From Metopolophium dirhodum (taxonomy: Eukaryota; Arthropoda; Insecta; Hemiptera; Aphididae): a stretch of 64,000 nucleotides of DNA. Both the position numbers and the translations under genes were made by a program. The DNA is taken from positions 16,368,001 to 16,432,000 of the forward strand of contig NC_083567.1 of NCBI RefSeq assembly GCF_019925205.1, in the 5' to 3' direction. Of the stretch, positions 1 through 11,803 are shown piece by piece; the stretch's first letter is position 1; every line of letters begins with the position of its first letter. The notes beneath the pieces were generated by a model, which saw only the letters and a list, made by a program, of their open reading frames with translations, was not told where the DNA came from and searched no databases.

Positions 1-808
1 CCATGAATTGAAAAAAAAATTGTTTGAGAAATCTGTGTGAAATAACACTAAACAAAAGAATACGCTGGAAGCTAAATACTGCAATACATATTAACTACAA
101 TCCAAAAACTAGGTATTGTTTACATTATAATAATACGAACAGTTATTATGATCTGAGGTGTATCACCGTAATATATGTATTAGAAAATGTATAAAAACGA
201 ATGTAATTTATGAAGGACACAAAATAATGTTTAATTTAAAATAATATTGTGTTTGGCTGGGTCTACAGTCAATATTAAATAACAAACTATAAAGTCTAAA
301 TGCAAATAAAAACATAGTCAGATATCTGTTTTAGTCTTTGTAAATATGTGTGGAAAAAAATTAGATATAGTACAATGTAAAAAAATGTGGAAAGAAAACC
401 CTGAGAATTCTTTGACAGTAGGGTAATAAAACACAAAACTATATATTAAATTAAAACTATTGATTTTATACATTTTCTATTTAAAAAAGCTCATAAGTAT
501 TGAAAACCTTATAAAATCCTAAAAAAAATTATATTTTGTTATATTTTAAAATACATTTTATAATTTGTTGTGTTAAAAAAATCATTATTTAATGTTGGCT
601 GTATTTAAGTTTTTAATAACTATACTGGTACAACTCTAGCTGACAGTCTTTAAGACCGTGTTAAAAACTATAATAATTAGTTAACGTCTAATTTACTGTC
701 CTATCCTAACCTAACCTAACATAACCAAATTAATAATATTTAAATATTTTCTTTCATTGTTATGTTTACAATATCGAATACCTTTATAGTTAGTAGGAAA
801 ACATCATC
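1..808. other. AT-rich intergenic DNA, no gene seen
   Basis: No open frame with recognisable protein content is present on either strand. The only notable motif is three adjacent CCTAA units near 704-719, the complement of the common insect telomere unit TTAGG. This is far too short to be a telomere and is best read as chance or an interstitial trace. Confidence 0.5.
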
Positions 809-3237
809 GCAAAGCTCTCGACTAGTGATTGTAGTCGTCTATCATCACCATAGCTTCAACTAATCTTAGGTTTACCAAACTAGCTTCGTATGACTAATTA
901 CATTAGGACACTTAGAATAAATAGTTCCTGAGTTGCAGGTTGCCGAACTTATAAGTGATTGATTATCAAGTTGATCCTTAGATTGTTGACACCTTAGTTC
1001 CCCTCGAAGACCGCTGGTAAGACTATTATGTCCTATCCATTATGTTATATCTATATTATCTATGATGGAGCCATACCCAGCTCACTCGTGTAAACAATTT
1101 GAAGCACATAAAAGCGATTAACGAGTCTCTATTAATGATAATATGAAATCCCAGACCTGTCCCCCATACTCTGATATTAAGAGCCCAGCCCACCTTCATA
1201 TTCTCTATGCAAAAAGTAAATTTAAGACAAATTTGTAAATCAATGCACAGTCTCTCTATTGTACTAATATTTGTGATTTCATTAATTTTCAGTATTTTGT
1301 ATAATTAGATTGGGAAAACATAAGACAATATCATTTACAAGACTGTGACTAACACAATCATACTTTGATAAAAGTATATGATATAAGTACCTTCTATATT
1401 TGAATTCTTCGTTTTTTTCCCGGTACTTTATTGGTGGACGGCACTTTAACAACGGTCCCTCGATCTACTAAGGCAACCTTGAGGCATTTCCTTTTAGGAA
1501 ATTAATTAAATTCTCAAACATAACTCTTAATTCAAGTGTTTGTAACTAATATAATATATGTTATGCTATTTATGGACGACACTTGCACCATGGCCCCTCG
1601 ATATAGTAATGTAGGCGACCCGGCACATCTCTTTTAGATAAATGATAATTTTAAACATTTATGTTTTATAGATAATTTGAAGAAAAATTTAAAATTGAAG
1701 AGAGACTGTGTGAATTAACAACATTTGTGGTATGAAATGTTTATTTGAACACCTGTTATAATGTATTATAATGAACTTAAGTTAATTTTTTATAATGTAC
1801 TAAGTAAACATTTGAACGTTTATTACAATATATGTATATTATACATAGATTTCAAGTATGATTTTTTTTAGTTTTTTTTTTGATAGTTACCTACCTACTA
1901 CAATACAAGACACTTTATTTTTATATTTTGAAGCAACATTATATGTTTTGGATTATTTAGATCTATATAAACTAAATTTCAGACCCATAGTTTAGTATTT
2001 AAAGTTTGTATGATCAAAGTCGTGGAACCAAATTTTATCAGACTCTACTATAGAATGTTGTAGTTAAATTAAACTATAATATAGGTATGTGGAATAACAG
2101 TACCTAACCTTCTATTATAATTTGTTATGAATATAATATTTTAAGTAATAACTCAAATTTAGCACTTTTACGGTACTTAATACATTTTCCTAATATTTTA
2201 ACAGAAATTATGGAGCTAAAAATATAGAAATACCTATATTATGTCACGGTCCATAGTTGATAGTTTTGTTTCATTTATAATTATAATGCTTTTTAATATA
2301 CTTTTTCATAAATTAATATTTATTACAGTTGGCTTTTATGATTTGTTTGAACTATTAGTACGTATTATTTTGGGGAGATCCCTATTATTACAACACCGTT
2401 ACCAATATGCGTTTTTTTCTGGTTAGTTAATATAATTGCATGTTTTCATGATTTCTTTGTATTTATGCTTATTTTCTTAAAATGTTTTTATATTTTCGGT
2501 TCATCCGTTACCTACCTACCAAGTGTGTAAATAAAGAATTTTTTTTGTAAACCAATTTGAATTATTATTTATTAGTTTAAAAAAATTTTAATAAAAACGT
2601 TTTCATTCAGTATTTTTTTGAATATTTTATTATTTTTAATATTTTTGAATATTTCAGTGCATATATTTGCCTGTTTTTAGTGCATACATGCAGGCAAATA
2701 TTTAACACTTAAGAGGATGTCAGATTTTTAGCGCACCATTTATTTCTCTCTCCGACCCACGCACAATCATTTTAGTGTTTTCTTAATCGTACATTTGGTA
2801 TGCTAGGCGTGGGTCAAAGATGGAAAACAAATAGTGCGCTGACATCCCAACCAGCAACAAGCTTACACGAGTGAGCTGGGTATGGCTCCATCATAGATAA
2901 TAAAGATATGGATAGGACATAATGGTCTTATCAGCGGTCTTCGTCCTTCGAGGGGAACAATTGAGGCCAAATAAAGTATACTCATATCGAGTATCTACTA
3001 TCAATATAAAGGAGCCTCAATTGCCTTCCCCTCCGGGAACGCGGCCTCAAATGTATTTAACATAGGCGTGGACTATCCATGGTGTCAACAATCAGAGGAT
3101 CAACTTGATAATCAAACACGGCAACCAAGTTCGGCAACCTGTAGCAACTCAGGATCTTTTTATTCAAAGTGTACTAATGAGTCATAAGAAGGTTAGTTAG
3201 GTAAACCTATGGTTAGTTGAAGCTAGTGGCCTTTGCA
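809..3237. mobile_element. Foldback element with long imperfect terminal inverted repeats
   Basis: The stretch 809-1096 recurs as its reverse complement in 2867-3237. Shared blocks include CAGCTCACTCGTGTAA next to the inner edge, TATGTCCTATCCAT, GATTATCAAGTTGATCCT, and CTGAGTTGC followed by AGGTTGCCGAACTT. The right arm carries an extra ~100 bp at about 2962-3062, itself bounded by TTGAGGC and GCCTCAA. The 1.77 kb core has no coding capacity that I recognise; a diverged direct repeat occurs inside it (about 1432-1510 and 1572-1650, both with a CCCTCGATMTA block). Long arms with a non-coding core fit a foldback-type or long-TIR non-autonomous DNA transposon. I could not identify a clear target-site duplication, so the outer borders are approximate. 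Confidence 0.65.
2714..2848. mobile_element. Hairpin MITE nested in the foldback element
   Basis: The left arm starts GGATGTCAG and continues with GCGCACCATTT and GACCCACGC. The right arm reads the complement of GGGATGTCAGCGCACTATTT and GACCCACGC. The two arms of ~50 bp could form one hairpin of about 135 bp. It sits just inside the right arm of the larger foldback element, so it either inserted there or is part of it. No target duplication is evident. Confidence 0.55.
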
Positions 3238-3740
3238 ATTCAAGATCTTATCCTACGTATTCGGCATTGTTAACATAACTATTCTACCTTTACACTTTTT
3301 CTTCCCCCGTCTCTCACAGCTATATACAGGTTCAGCCACTCTCATTCCACACCTCCATATGATCGGTATTCTGTCGATCCATCTCTTCTTCAGTCTTCTC
3401 GCCCCTCATTTCCCACCTAAATTAACTAACTTCTATAGCCACTCTCACTATCTCTTATCATACAGTGGCCGAACCACCTAAACCTATTCTCTCTTGTTTT
3501 CACTACAATATGTACACTACCCTACACTACCCTTAATTAATAAATTTCTTATTCTATCCTCTTTTGTACCTTAACACCTTACTTATTATTCTCATATCTG
3601 CTACCCTCACTCCACTTACCTACCCTAACATTACATTTATTTTTCATCTTTCCCTTTCATACACCAAACATTCTGAAATCCTGTTGACCCATTTCCTTAT
3701 CTTCGCCATATTACACACTACCTAATTCCTATTCACCCAG
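3238..3740. other. Pyrimidine-rich intergenic block
   Basis: From about 3280 to 3730 the + strand is strongly enriched in C and T compared with its surroundings. An 82-codon open frame is a by-product of this bias: low-complexity, hydrophobic, Ser/Pro/His-rich and unlike any family I know. I treat it as non-coding or as decayed repeat sequence. Confidence 0.4.
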
Positions 3741-4379
3741 TTTCTAGTTACCTACAAGTCATCGTACTTGATTATCGGTGAAAATATTTAAATATCATTG
3801 AGCGAATTCCCTACTCGAAAGAATTGCTTAAAAAAATATCATACCTCACCAATTTTCTAATTTTGAACACGACTTTATTGATAGCCCGAATAGTGTTATA
3901 CCGGTATAGTTACAATACAAATATTGAAAATTTTCGGGCAATACATCCCCTGATCAATTAACTATAATAAAAAAAAACCTACTGAGAAATAAGAAAATAC
4001 ATACCCCATGACGGAATCGAAATCTGCTACGAAACTTAGTCTTCAAAACACTGAAACGTTCACACATTTCAATCTGCTTATGATATATTATTCCCAGTTT
4101 GAAAATGTTCACTGACGAATACCATTTCTGAAATAACACGCATCTTATGCAGTAAAATGTTCTACAATATTCTAATGACCTAGTTACAGTCTACAGATAT
4201 TATATAAACCTACCAATAAATACCTAATATTAATTTTTATTACACAGAGTTTGTATTTTTAAATGTTGTATATAAGGATTTATTAGTTTTATTTTTATAC
4301 CTAACAAAAATTACATTTATTCACAAGTCAGTTATCAACTAGAACTCGACTACGAGTAAGACAGCGTTTGGATTGTTCG
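3741..4379. other. Intergenic, no supported gene
   Basis: AT-rich. One short - strand open stretch (about 4010-4140) ends before a GTATGTAT donor-like sequence and could be a decayed exon, but nothing in it is recognisable. Confidence 0.35.
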
Positions 4380-4680
4380 GACTGGCGTATAATTTATTAT
4401 TATTATACATTGCGCCTTTGGTAGGCAGTAGTAAACGTATATGCTTCTACGTTACTTAGTTAACAGATTTTCCGCGACAATAAATATTTAATTCAAGTCT
4501 AAAAAGTAAACGTAAGACCAAAATAATATAAAAACAAACTTATGCATAAACATCGACTCTTCCAGTGAAACCTAGCTGTACTGCAGCACACGCTGTCGTC
4601 GAAGAAACAGCTATCTTCATCCGTCTACATCTCGCTCCATCTCCATCTCTCTCTACATCTCGCTAATTGAAACTTATCTA
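4380..4680 (-). repeat. Local segment copy A of four
   Basis: Shares with the segments near 5.6, 8.2 and 9.8 kb a block containing (on the + strand) GACAATAAATATTT, AAGTCTAAAAAGTAAA, ACAAACTTA and CGACTCTTCCAGTGAAAC. Read on the - strand, the GC-richer part looks like an exon followed by a splice-donor-like site, although in this copy the donor GT is lost (ATAAGTTTG where other copies have GTAAGTTTG). Its closest partner is the 9.8 kb copy, with which it shares GAAGAAACAGC and ATCTTCATCC. The - strand frames contain stops, so I infer a decayed or non-coding exon. Confidence 0.5.
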
Positions 4681-5559
4681 GTATACAATACTAGTACCTT
4701 TATGATGTGTAATATATTCTGGTGTTCGATGAAAAAGATTGAAATAAGATAAAAATACATATTTTTTTGGTTTTGAATATGAAAGCTGTGAGATGATCGA
4801 TATGAATTTTGTGAGAAATCTAGAGGTACTAGAAAACGGAGACGAGTGTGTTGAATGAAATAAATTAAAAAATTGATTAACACAACAATCGGTTAAAAAT
4901 TAATTTAATTCAAATAATGAGATAAACCTTATTAGATCATTTAAATTGTCCAGAACAAGCCCCCAGTTGTTGGTCGCATGCCAATTTTAACCATATACTA
5001 GACCACAAGTTTATAGACATTCTATAATGTATTCTCCTGCCGGTGACACTGTTGGGGAAAATATATTTTTTTAGTTATTAAATTACGATATGAATTATAA
5101 ATTACGTAGGTACTTGTCCAATACTCGACTACCAGAATTAAAATTAAAGAATGTGATATACCTAGGTAACCTATTGATCGGTTCTAAAACAGAAACTTAA
5201 CCTAGGCACAAATAATATCACAATATCAAATAGTGAAATGTGAAAATTTGAAGAAAATTTCCCATAGGTATATCCCGTAAACCCCCCCCCCCCCCAAAAA
5301 AAAAACGTACGTTTGAGGTGTTCTCTAGGTATGATCTGCTATGTACTTACAAATCATATTAAATAACATTAATCATTATGTATTTTCTTATTTTGTTAGG
5401 TAGGTATAAAAACCTACCTTCCTACTTATAAAAGCATTACCTAATCATTGATTTAAAATTTTAAAAATTATTTTACTATATCAATAAATTAACAGTTGTA
5501 GGCAAAGTATTATAATTTAAGGTATTTTTCATAATATCCTAATTTTTGTACACCTATAA
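4681..5559. other. Intergenic, poly-C/poly-A tract
   Basis: AT-rich, no gene. A run of about 16 C followed by about 10 A occupies roughly 5281-5306. Nothing else stands out. Confidence 0.4.
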
Positions 5560-5925
5560 CAACTGGATTTTAAAAACTACTCTACGTCTAGCGGGTATAT
5601 AAGTTTGTCTGACAATAAATATTTACATTACGTCTACCGCGTCAACAGAGTAGTTTGGACAAAACTTACGTAATTATTTATTCTTCCGGCGAAACGCGTT
5701 CATTTCGAGTGTATAATATTGTCTAGTGTCACAGCTGTGCATCTCCGCCAAGGAAAATGCAGCGCGCGTCTTCATATTTCCGATCCAAAAGTTCAGTCTG
5801 GAAGTATTGAGATTAATGACATTTCTAAAAATAGGCACCTAGTTTAATAACCAGAATGGAACGAAATATGTGAGTACGTATTGGAATCGCTGTTCGTCTC
5901 AGACGATTGTCATTTGCCATAGATT
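5560..5925 (-). repeat. Local segment copy B of four
   Basis: Contains GACAATAAATATTTA, AAACTTACGTAATTATTTAT and TCTTCCGGCGAAACGCG, matching the equivalent points in the other three copies, and then TTGCCATAGAT near 5916. On the - strand this reads ATCTATGGCAAAT, an intervening segment, TTTCGCCGGAAGA and then a GTAAGTTTTG donor-like site. It is diverged from the other copies outside these blocks. Confidence 0.45.
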
Positions 5926-8089
5926 ATTTATAATTATAACCTCACCGTCCTAATCATAGAAAATATATATATGGTCCAGGGTCCTAACCGATGGATGATG
6001 GATATTTTTACATTATCTTCAAAAAAACATTTATTTGTTTCTACTAGACGCAAATTTGGTAAATTGAATTCAAATTTATAATATAGATAACAGTTTTTTT
6101 TTACTTGGTAACCATTCATTTATTACTTGGTTTATTAACAAATTCTAATTGATATAAAATAGTAATTGAATAAAAATAGTTTTATAGATCCCAATATTTA
6201 AAAATAATGTTTCAAATAAAATAATAAAAAAAATTTAAGAAATACCTATTAATTAATATGTATTACCTAAATAACAAAATAACCAAATAAATTCGTAGCT
6301 TAATAAAATGTCCAGAAAAATTAAAAGTCCAATTTAAACGAATATAAAATATAATTTAGATAGGTGTATAGGTAGTGTATTCGTTATATTTTGAGTTTCA
6401 TTATAGCACATCAGTCAATCAGATGCTATTTAATATTTTAAAATAAAAAACTTCGACAATAATTCCATATTGGCAAGTGTTGTTTTCTATAACTGAAGAC
6501 CGAAGTTATAGTATCGAGCATAATGGGTACGTAAAAAAATAGAAATATAATTTAAAAAAATTAGCTTTATTTAATTGTATTTAATTTTTTTTTAATAAGT
6601 TTTTATAATATTGACTTTATCCCATATAAATGTTCTTATTTAATTTTTTCAATTCGTTGATAATATATGAAACGAATTCTTTGCTTGGAAAGCAATGTTT
6701 AGAAAATTCAGAAAATGCAGTTTATATTTAAATCCGTGGCCTAATTATAAATAATAATTTCTGATGCATTGATGCTGAAGAGTGAGAGAGGTGCACAATC
6801 AGCCGAACCGAAATCTAACATCTTAAACACTTAATATAAACAATTTTTCACACACGCGTCATGGTATGAAAATAAAAAATATTTATAATTGATATTTATA
6901 CCGATTTTCTACCGATTTATACCGATCTTCTATATTAATAATAATTATAAATATATAGCAATAACAAATCATTTTTGAGTAGCGGCCAACCGGGAAAGTT
7001 CCCAGTATCCCGCCGGCCCAGTCCGCTCCTGGTTCATATTGTAACCGAAAAATCTAAATAATCTATTATAAACACAGTTACTTTTTACAGATATTATAAG
7101 TTAAAATTTGGACGAAATTACATATTAAAACCAAAAATAACGATTTTAGTTATTTTGTTGTAATTTAAAAATAGTAAATATTCGCGGATTTATGAAACTT
7201 TTAGAGTATATTTAATATTATTATAATTTATAGACACGATGACACTTTCAAATGTTATTATTTGGGCAAAAATGACTTTAACCTACTATTGTAGGTGCTA
7301 ATGTCTAATAGTAAAATAAATTACTTTAATCTCAATATTATTTATTAGTTAACGATGTCTTTGCTCAGAATCATTTTTCGTTTGTTCGTTTTGTATTTTA
7401 ATAATTTATACAAAGATATATTATTATTACTAATAATTATAGTAGGTCTGTTTGTTTTATTTCATTAATTAATTTAATACTATACCAATAAATTATATAT
7501 TAATTAATAATTTTTGAAACATTGTGTTCGAAAAAATAAAAAAAAATGTGATTTTAATTAGAGTCTTGTAATGTATTTACCTATATTTAAAAAATAAATA
7601 AATATAATAATAACTGTTGGACTTTTAGGGACATAATAGGTAACACATTCGTGTATGTAGTATTACACTATTTATATAGGTATATTTATATACCTATACG
7701 AGTATATGAGTAGGTATATTATTCATAAGTGCGCACACGTCAGGATAGGCAGTTGACCATTCCGTGAATATACTTTTATGTGTACATGGTTATACATCCC
7801 TAATCCCTATGGTATAGAATATAGATATTAGGTGAACAATAGAAGTTAAGTATGTGACACTAAATTAATAGTTACCTATAACTTATAACGTTGTATTTGG
7901 AAAAAAAATTACCAGTTATTAATTAAAATTGTATCTTATGACTATTATCAGTTATAAGTTATAACATATATTTCTATAAATTAAACCAAAACATATATAT
8001 ATATTTATATATATTGAGTACCCTATAAAGGTATGCACCTATTAATTATAATTATTCTACAAACGGGGGCTGGAAAAACGACGATGGCG
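5926..8089. other. Intergenic; one isolated GC-rich repeat end
   Basis: AT-rich DNA without a supportable gene. At about 6978-7033 a GC-rich block reads, on the - strand, CAGGAGCGGACTGGGCCGGC and continues with GGGATACTGGGAA. This has the look of one terminus of a hAT-type element, but I did not find a partner terminus. Confidence 0.35.
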
Positions 8090-8420
8090 TTTATATCTCG
8101 CGTATTTTATACATTTCTAGTCCGGAACTAAAATATGCGCCTACAACACTTGGATAGCACATTTTTCGTGACATTAAATATTTGTTTTAAGTCTTAAAAG
8201 TAAATTTAAGCCCCAAAAGAATATAAAAACAAACTTACTTTAATTATCGACTCCTTCGGCGGAATCCGTGACGTGTGTGAATTGCGACGCCCATGAGGAA
8301 ACGCTCCAGAATACAGCCAGAACTTAGAATATCTTCTTTGCTTATTGAAATTTTAGAATTTTTAGTCGAATGTGTCTTCTGCAATGACTCTGAGATTTGC
8401 CATAGATAAATAAATAAATG
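8090..8420 (-). repeat. Local segment copy C of four
   Basis: Contains TTTAAGTCTTAAAAGTAAA, ATATAAAAACAAACTTACTT and CGACTCCTTCGGCGGAATCC, followed by TTTGCCATAGAT near 8396. The order and spacing are those of the other three copies. On the - strand a GTAAGTTTG donor-like site is retained. Confidence 0.45.
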
Positions 8421-9689
8421 ATAGATATTATACTAGGTACATCAATATGATGAATCCATGGATATAATATAATGCAACTTTTTGTATCAAAGAGTTCCGT
8501 GTTAAGGAACAATTTGTTCATTGAAATTTGATGACAATAAACCAAAATAGTTTATAATTTTGATTATAATAATATGATATGGGTATTATTTAAATTATTA
8601 TTATTAGTATTATTTAAATTATCGTTTATCAATTTAATTATTGATTAAGGTGGTGAATAGATATCAGAAGCACAATAATATTTTTTTAAGAGCATATTGT
8701 ATTTTATGAATTATTAAATAAAAATATGATTACTGGATTTTAGAGGTACAGTAAATTCATCAAATACTGTAATACCAACTAGATTTCTAAAACTCCGAGC
8801 GGATCGATGACTGTATTAATTTTACAATGATGTGTTCTTTATTTTTTAATATTTTTAATTATTTTTTCTTGGTGGTCTGTGTAAACGATAAGTATTCGTA
8901 ATAAAGATTCAATTTTCATATATAATATTATTTTATAGGCACTCAGTATATGTAATCATATGTTTATTTTTAGTTTAGTTTAGTTGTAGGTATTTAGTAA
9001 ATAATAATAGGTATACGAAATTGTTTTTTGAATAGCAATTTATTGTTTGTATTAGTACCTACACCATAATAGGGAACTAAAATTTTGTAAATGATGTACA
9101 AATGTATTTTTGGTGTTTTAAGGCTGCAGTAAGATCAATTTATGAGAATCCTTGCATTAAATTGTTAGGATTATTTGATATGAATAATTATTTTATTACA
9201 TATAGGTAAGTCGATCAGAAACTATATTTACACTGAATGTTAATAGTAAAAAGCTATTAAAATATCTATTATTTGTATTTATTTGTTAATAATAATTAAG
9301 ACTTAAATATTAGCAGTAATCTTGTTCCTTTCACAAAATGTTTTTTAATTATTTTTAATTTAATTTACATTTATACGTTTGGCATTTATCCCAAAGTTAT
9401 CTCTGAATAATAATTCAATGATTCAATTTAATAGTTACATTATATGGATTATAAAAACTACAGTTTCCAGCTTCTACTACAACATTGTTTTATGTTTTTA
9501 ATTTTTTAAATTCAGTCTGCACCTTGTGTCGGTGATTTTACACGTAATATAATAAAATTGATACTAGTGATGAGTAGGTACCTGATTGTTTAATCAAATT
9601 ATTTACACGATTTCAATAAAAAAATATCTATGAAGTATAAACATCCGCATTTCTATTAACTATAAATTCATAATTGTATGAGCTATACA
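8421..9689. repeat. Intergenic with a fragment of a dispersed repeat
   Basis: About 8755-8930 holds a degraded piece of the dispersed family seen again near 18.4, 34.2, 37.4 and 63.4 kb: CCGAGCGGATCGATGAC followed by ACAATGATGTGTTC and a GTAAACGATAAGTATTCG block. The rest is AT-rich, with no gene seen. Confidence 0.4.
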
Positions 9690-10170
9690 TGTTACATATA
9701 TTTTTCGAAAAAATTATTTAAAAAAACTAGAATAATTCCTATTTTACGCCTAATTTAAGTCTAAAAAGTAAATGTAAAATAGTAGGTAATAATATGAAAA
9801 CAAACTTACTCGTAAACATCTACTCTTCCGGTGAAACGTAGCTAGAGTGCCGCCATCGCCGAAGAAACAGCCATCTTCATCCATCTCCATCTAATCATCT
9901 CACTCCGATGAACTGAAACTTGAAAGTATCGAAATACTTTATGAAAATAACCTGATCATAATGAAATTTGCGAGTTTTTATTAAAACTTACATTATAATA
10001 TGTACGGTTTAACGAACTGTCTGTTTATATTAGTGGCTTATTGTTTTTTTGTTCACTGAAATCAAAATATACAATATATTATATTTATAATACAATAGTA
10101 TTTGCTGAAATTATTAGAATTGTTAACCATCGCCGACGAATTTCGACAATTGACGATTGCCATAGATATT
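9690..10170 (-). repeat. Local segment copy D of four
   Basis: Contains AAGTCTAAAAAGTAAATG, AACAAACTTACTCGTAAACA, TCTTCCGGTGAAACGTAGCT and GAAGAAACAGCCATCTTCAT, closely matching copy A, then ATTGCCATAGATATT near 10150 as in copies B and C. On the - strand a GTAAGTTTG donor-like site follows the GC-rich block. Reading frames contain stops. It ends ~200 bp before the P450 remnant. Confidence 0.5.
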
Positions 10171-10375
10171 ATAAAATATATTGTTTATTATGATAAATCC
10201 ATAGAACTTATATATTATAGTATTATCTAGTACTATCAGTATTATCAGTACCTATACGGTATATTGATAAATCGTATGTTCTTTTACAGAAATCTTTGTC
10301 ATCTGCAATGCACCTATTCTGGTTTTCTATTTCAATTATAGTTCGCATGCCAAATTTAACTATACAAACTGGTAT

Positions 10376-10925
10376 TTGCTATCGTATTTAATACCGAGAT
10401 TAGCGTTCAATTATTTGAAACACTCCATCTATATTTGTATGTATTATATTTACGAGTATTTATATACAAATCTTTAAACAGGAAAACGATTCGCCGAACT
10501 GGAAATGAAAATGATTCTGTCACAAATGATCACGACATTTCGAATTTTACCATGTGAAAAAACGGAAGTACCGCTCCAACTACAAAACGGATTACCCATG
10601 ATGGTGGCAAAAAACGGGATTTGGTTACGTTTTCAATCCATTTCTGAATGAGTGGTTCAAGGGAAGCAATTCACCGAGGCGCTACTTTTTAGAGTTGCCA
10701 AAAAATTGTAAACAATAAAATAAATAGTAATTTATTTGTTGTAATTACTTATAATTGTTAAATATAGTATAGGTTTCTCACTTTTATATTTTGTAACTAC
10801 TAACTATTATTTACGAACCATGTTCGATCATAACGATAAACAAGCAAAACATTCTTTTGGTGGTGAAGTGCTAAATTATGAATATAGAAATATATAATAA
10901 GTGTTTGGTCCGACATTATATAATT
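10376..10925 (+). pseudogene. CYP6-like P450 3' fragment, frameshifted
   Basis: This is a near-identical copy of the last intron, last exon and 3' flank of the intact P450 (source about 18995-19585). It starts abruptly inside the intron at TTGCTATCGTATTTAATACC, keeps the acceptor ACAG at 10477-10480, and then encodes KRFAELEMKMILSQMITTF and onward. A run of seven A in the intact gene is six A here (around 10609-10614), so the final ~17 residues are out of frame and translation would stop at 10649-10651. No upstream exon, including the heme-cysteine exon, is present nearby. The high identity, including non-coding flank, indicates a recent partial duplication rather than an ancient gene. Confidence 0.9.
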
Positions 10926-11803
10926 TCATATAATTTAATAATGGTAAGCAAAACTTAAAAATTAATAAATTTTTTGTTAAATGTATATGTGTTATATACA
11001 TAGGCACAATTTGGGGGGGGGGCTTGGAGGGGCTAATTTATATTTTAATTGAAGTATTAAATCCTCCATTAATTATCTAATCTACATAATACAGTAAACG
11101 TTGTTTGAAAAAGATTGTTTCTCAAGTTTAAATCTGGAAACATGAAACAAGCTCGTGCAACAACATGTTGTTAGACCTTATTTACCCGCCGTATTACGAA
11201 ACTAATTACTGTCTTAATCGGATATAATTCAGTAATTACCGAAAATACCGTATAACCGGTAATTCCGTAATTACCGGTAGTAAAAAAATACCGAATACCG
11301 GTATCCAAATTTTAAATACCACCAGTCCTAATCTATGATACAATCGCGGACTGAGAGTAACAGTATGACCAACATTACTAATTTAATTACAACCAAGTAG
11401 ATAATTCAATGATTTTTTATTTTTAACATTCTTAAATCAAATTATTTTTTTTTCCTAGAAAAATCATAACTAAAGAAATTAATAAAATAAGCTTTTTTAA
11501 TGAAAAATAATTGAATATAATATTCTAAAATATGACAAATAGGCTAAAATATATTCTATAATGTCCAAAATATGGTAAAACATGCAAAATAAATTTTTTC
11601 CTACGAACTCTGTGATGGATAAATCGTCCACATTTTTCATCCTCGTAAAGCTGCATAAAGCCAATAAAAATATGCAAAAACCTAAAGGTCCGTGCTTATA
11701 ATTATAACTTACTTATTTTGTGATTCTATCCGGTTCTGTTCAATTTATATAATCTACTGCAACTGCCACGCTTATATTATATTATTTTACTGATCCCTTC
11801 CTG
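10926..11803. other. Intergenic with a TACCG-rich repeat piece
   Basis: About 11230-11320 contains repeated TACCG/CCGGTA words (ACCGTATAACCGGTAAT, AATACCGGTATCC). The same arrangement appears in reverse orientation at 32050-32100, so this is a dispersed repeat. An 11-base G run lies near 11012. No gene is seen. Confidence 0.45.

Noticed and set aside
704..719. CCTAA repeats suggesting a telomere
   Set aside because: Only three units, in mid-sequence; arthropod telomeres have long uninterrupted TTAGG arrays.
3233..3481. 82-codon open frame with hydrophobic stretches
   Set aside because: Produced by a pyrimidine-rich stretch; no start context, homology or partner exons.
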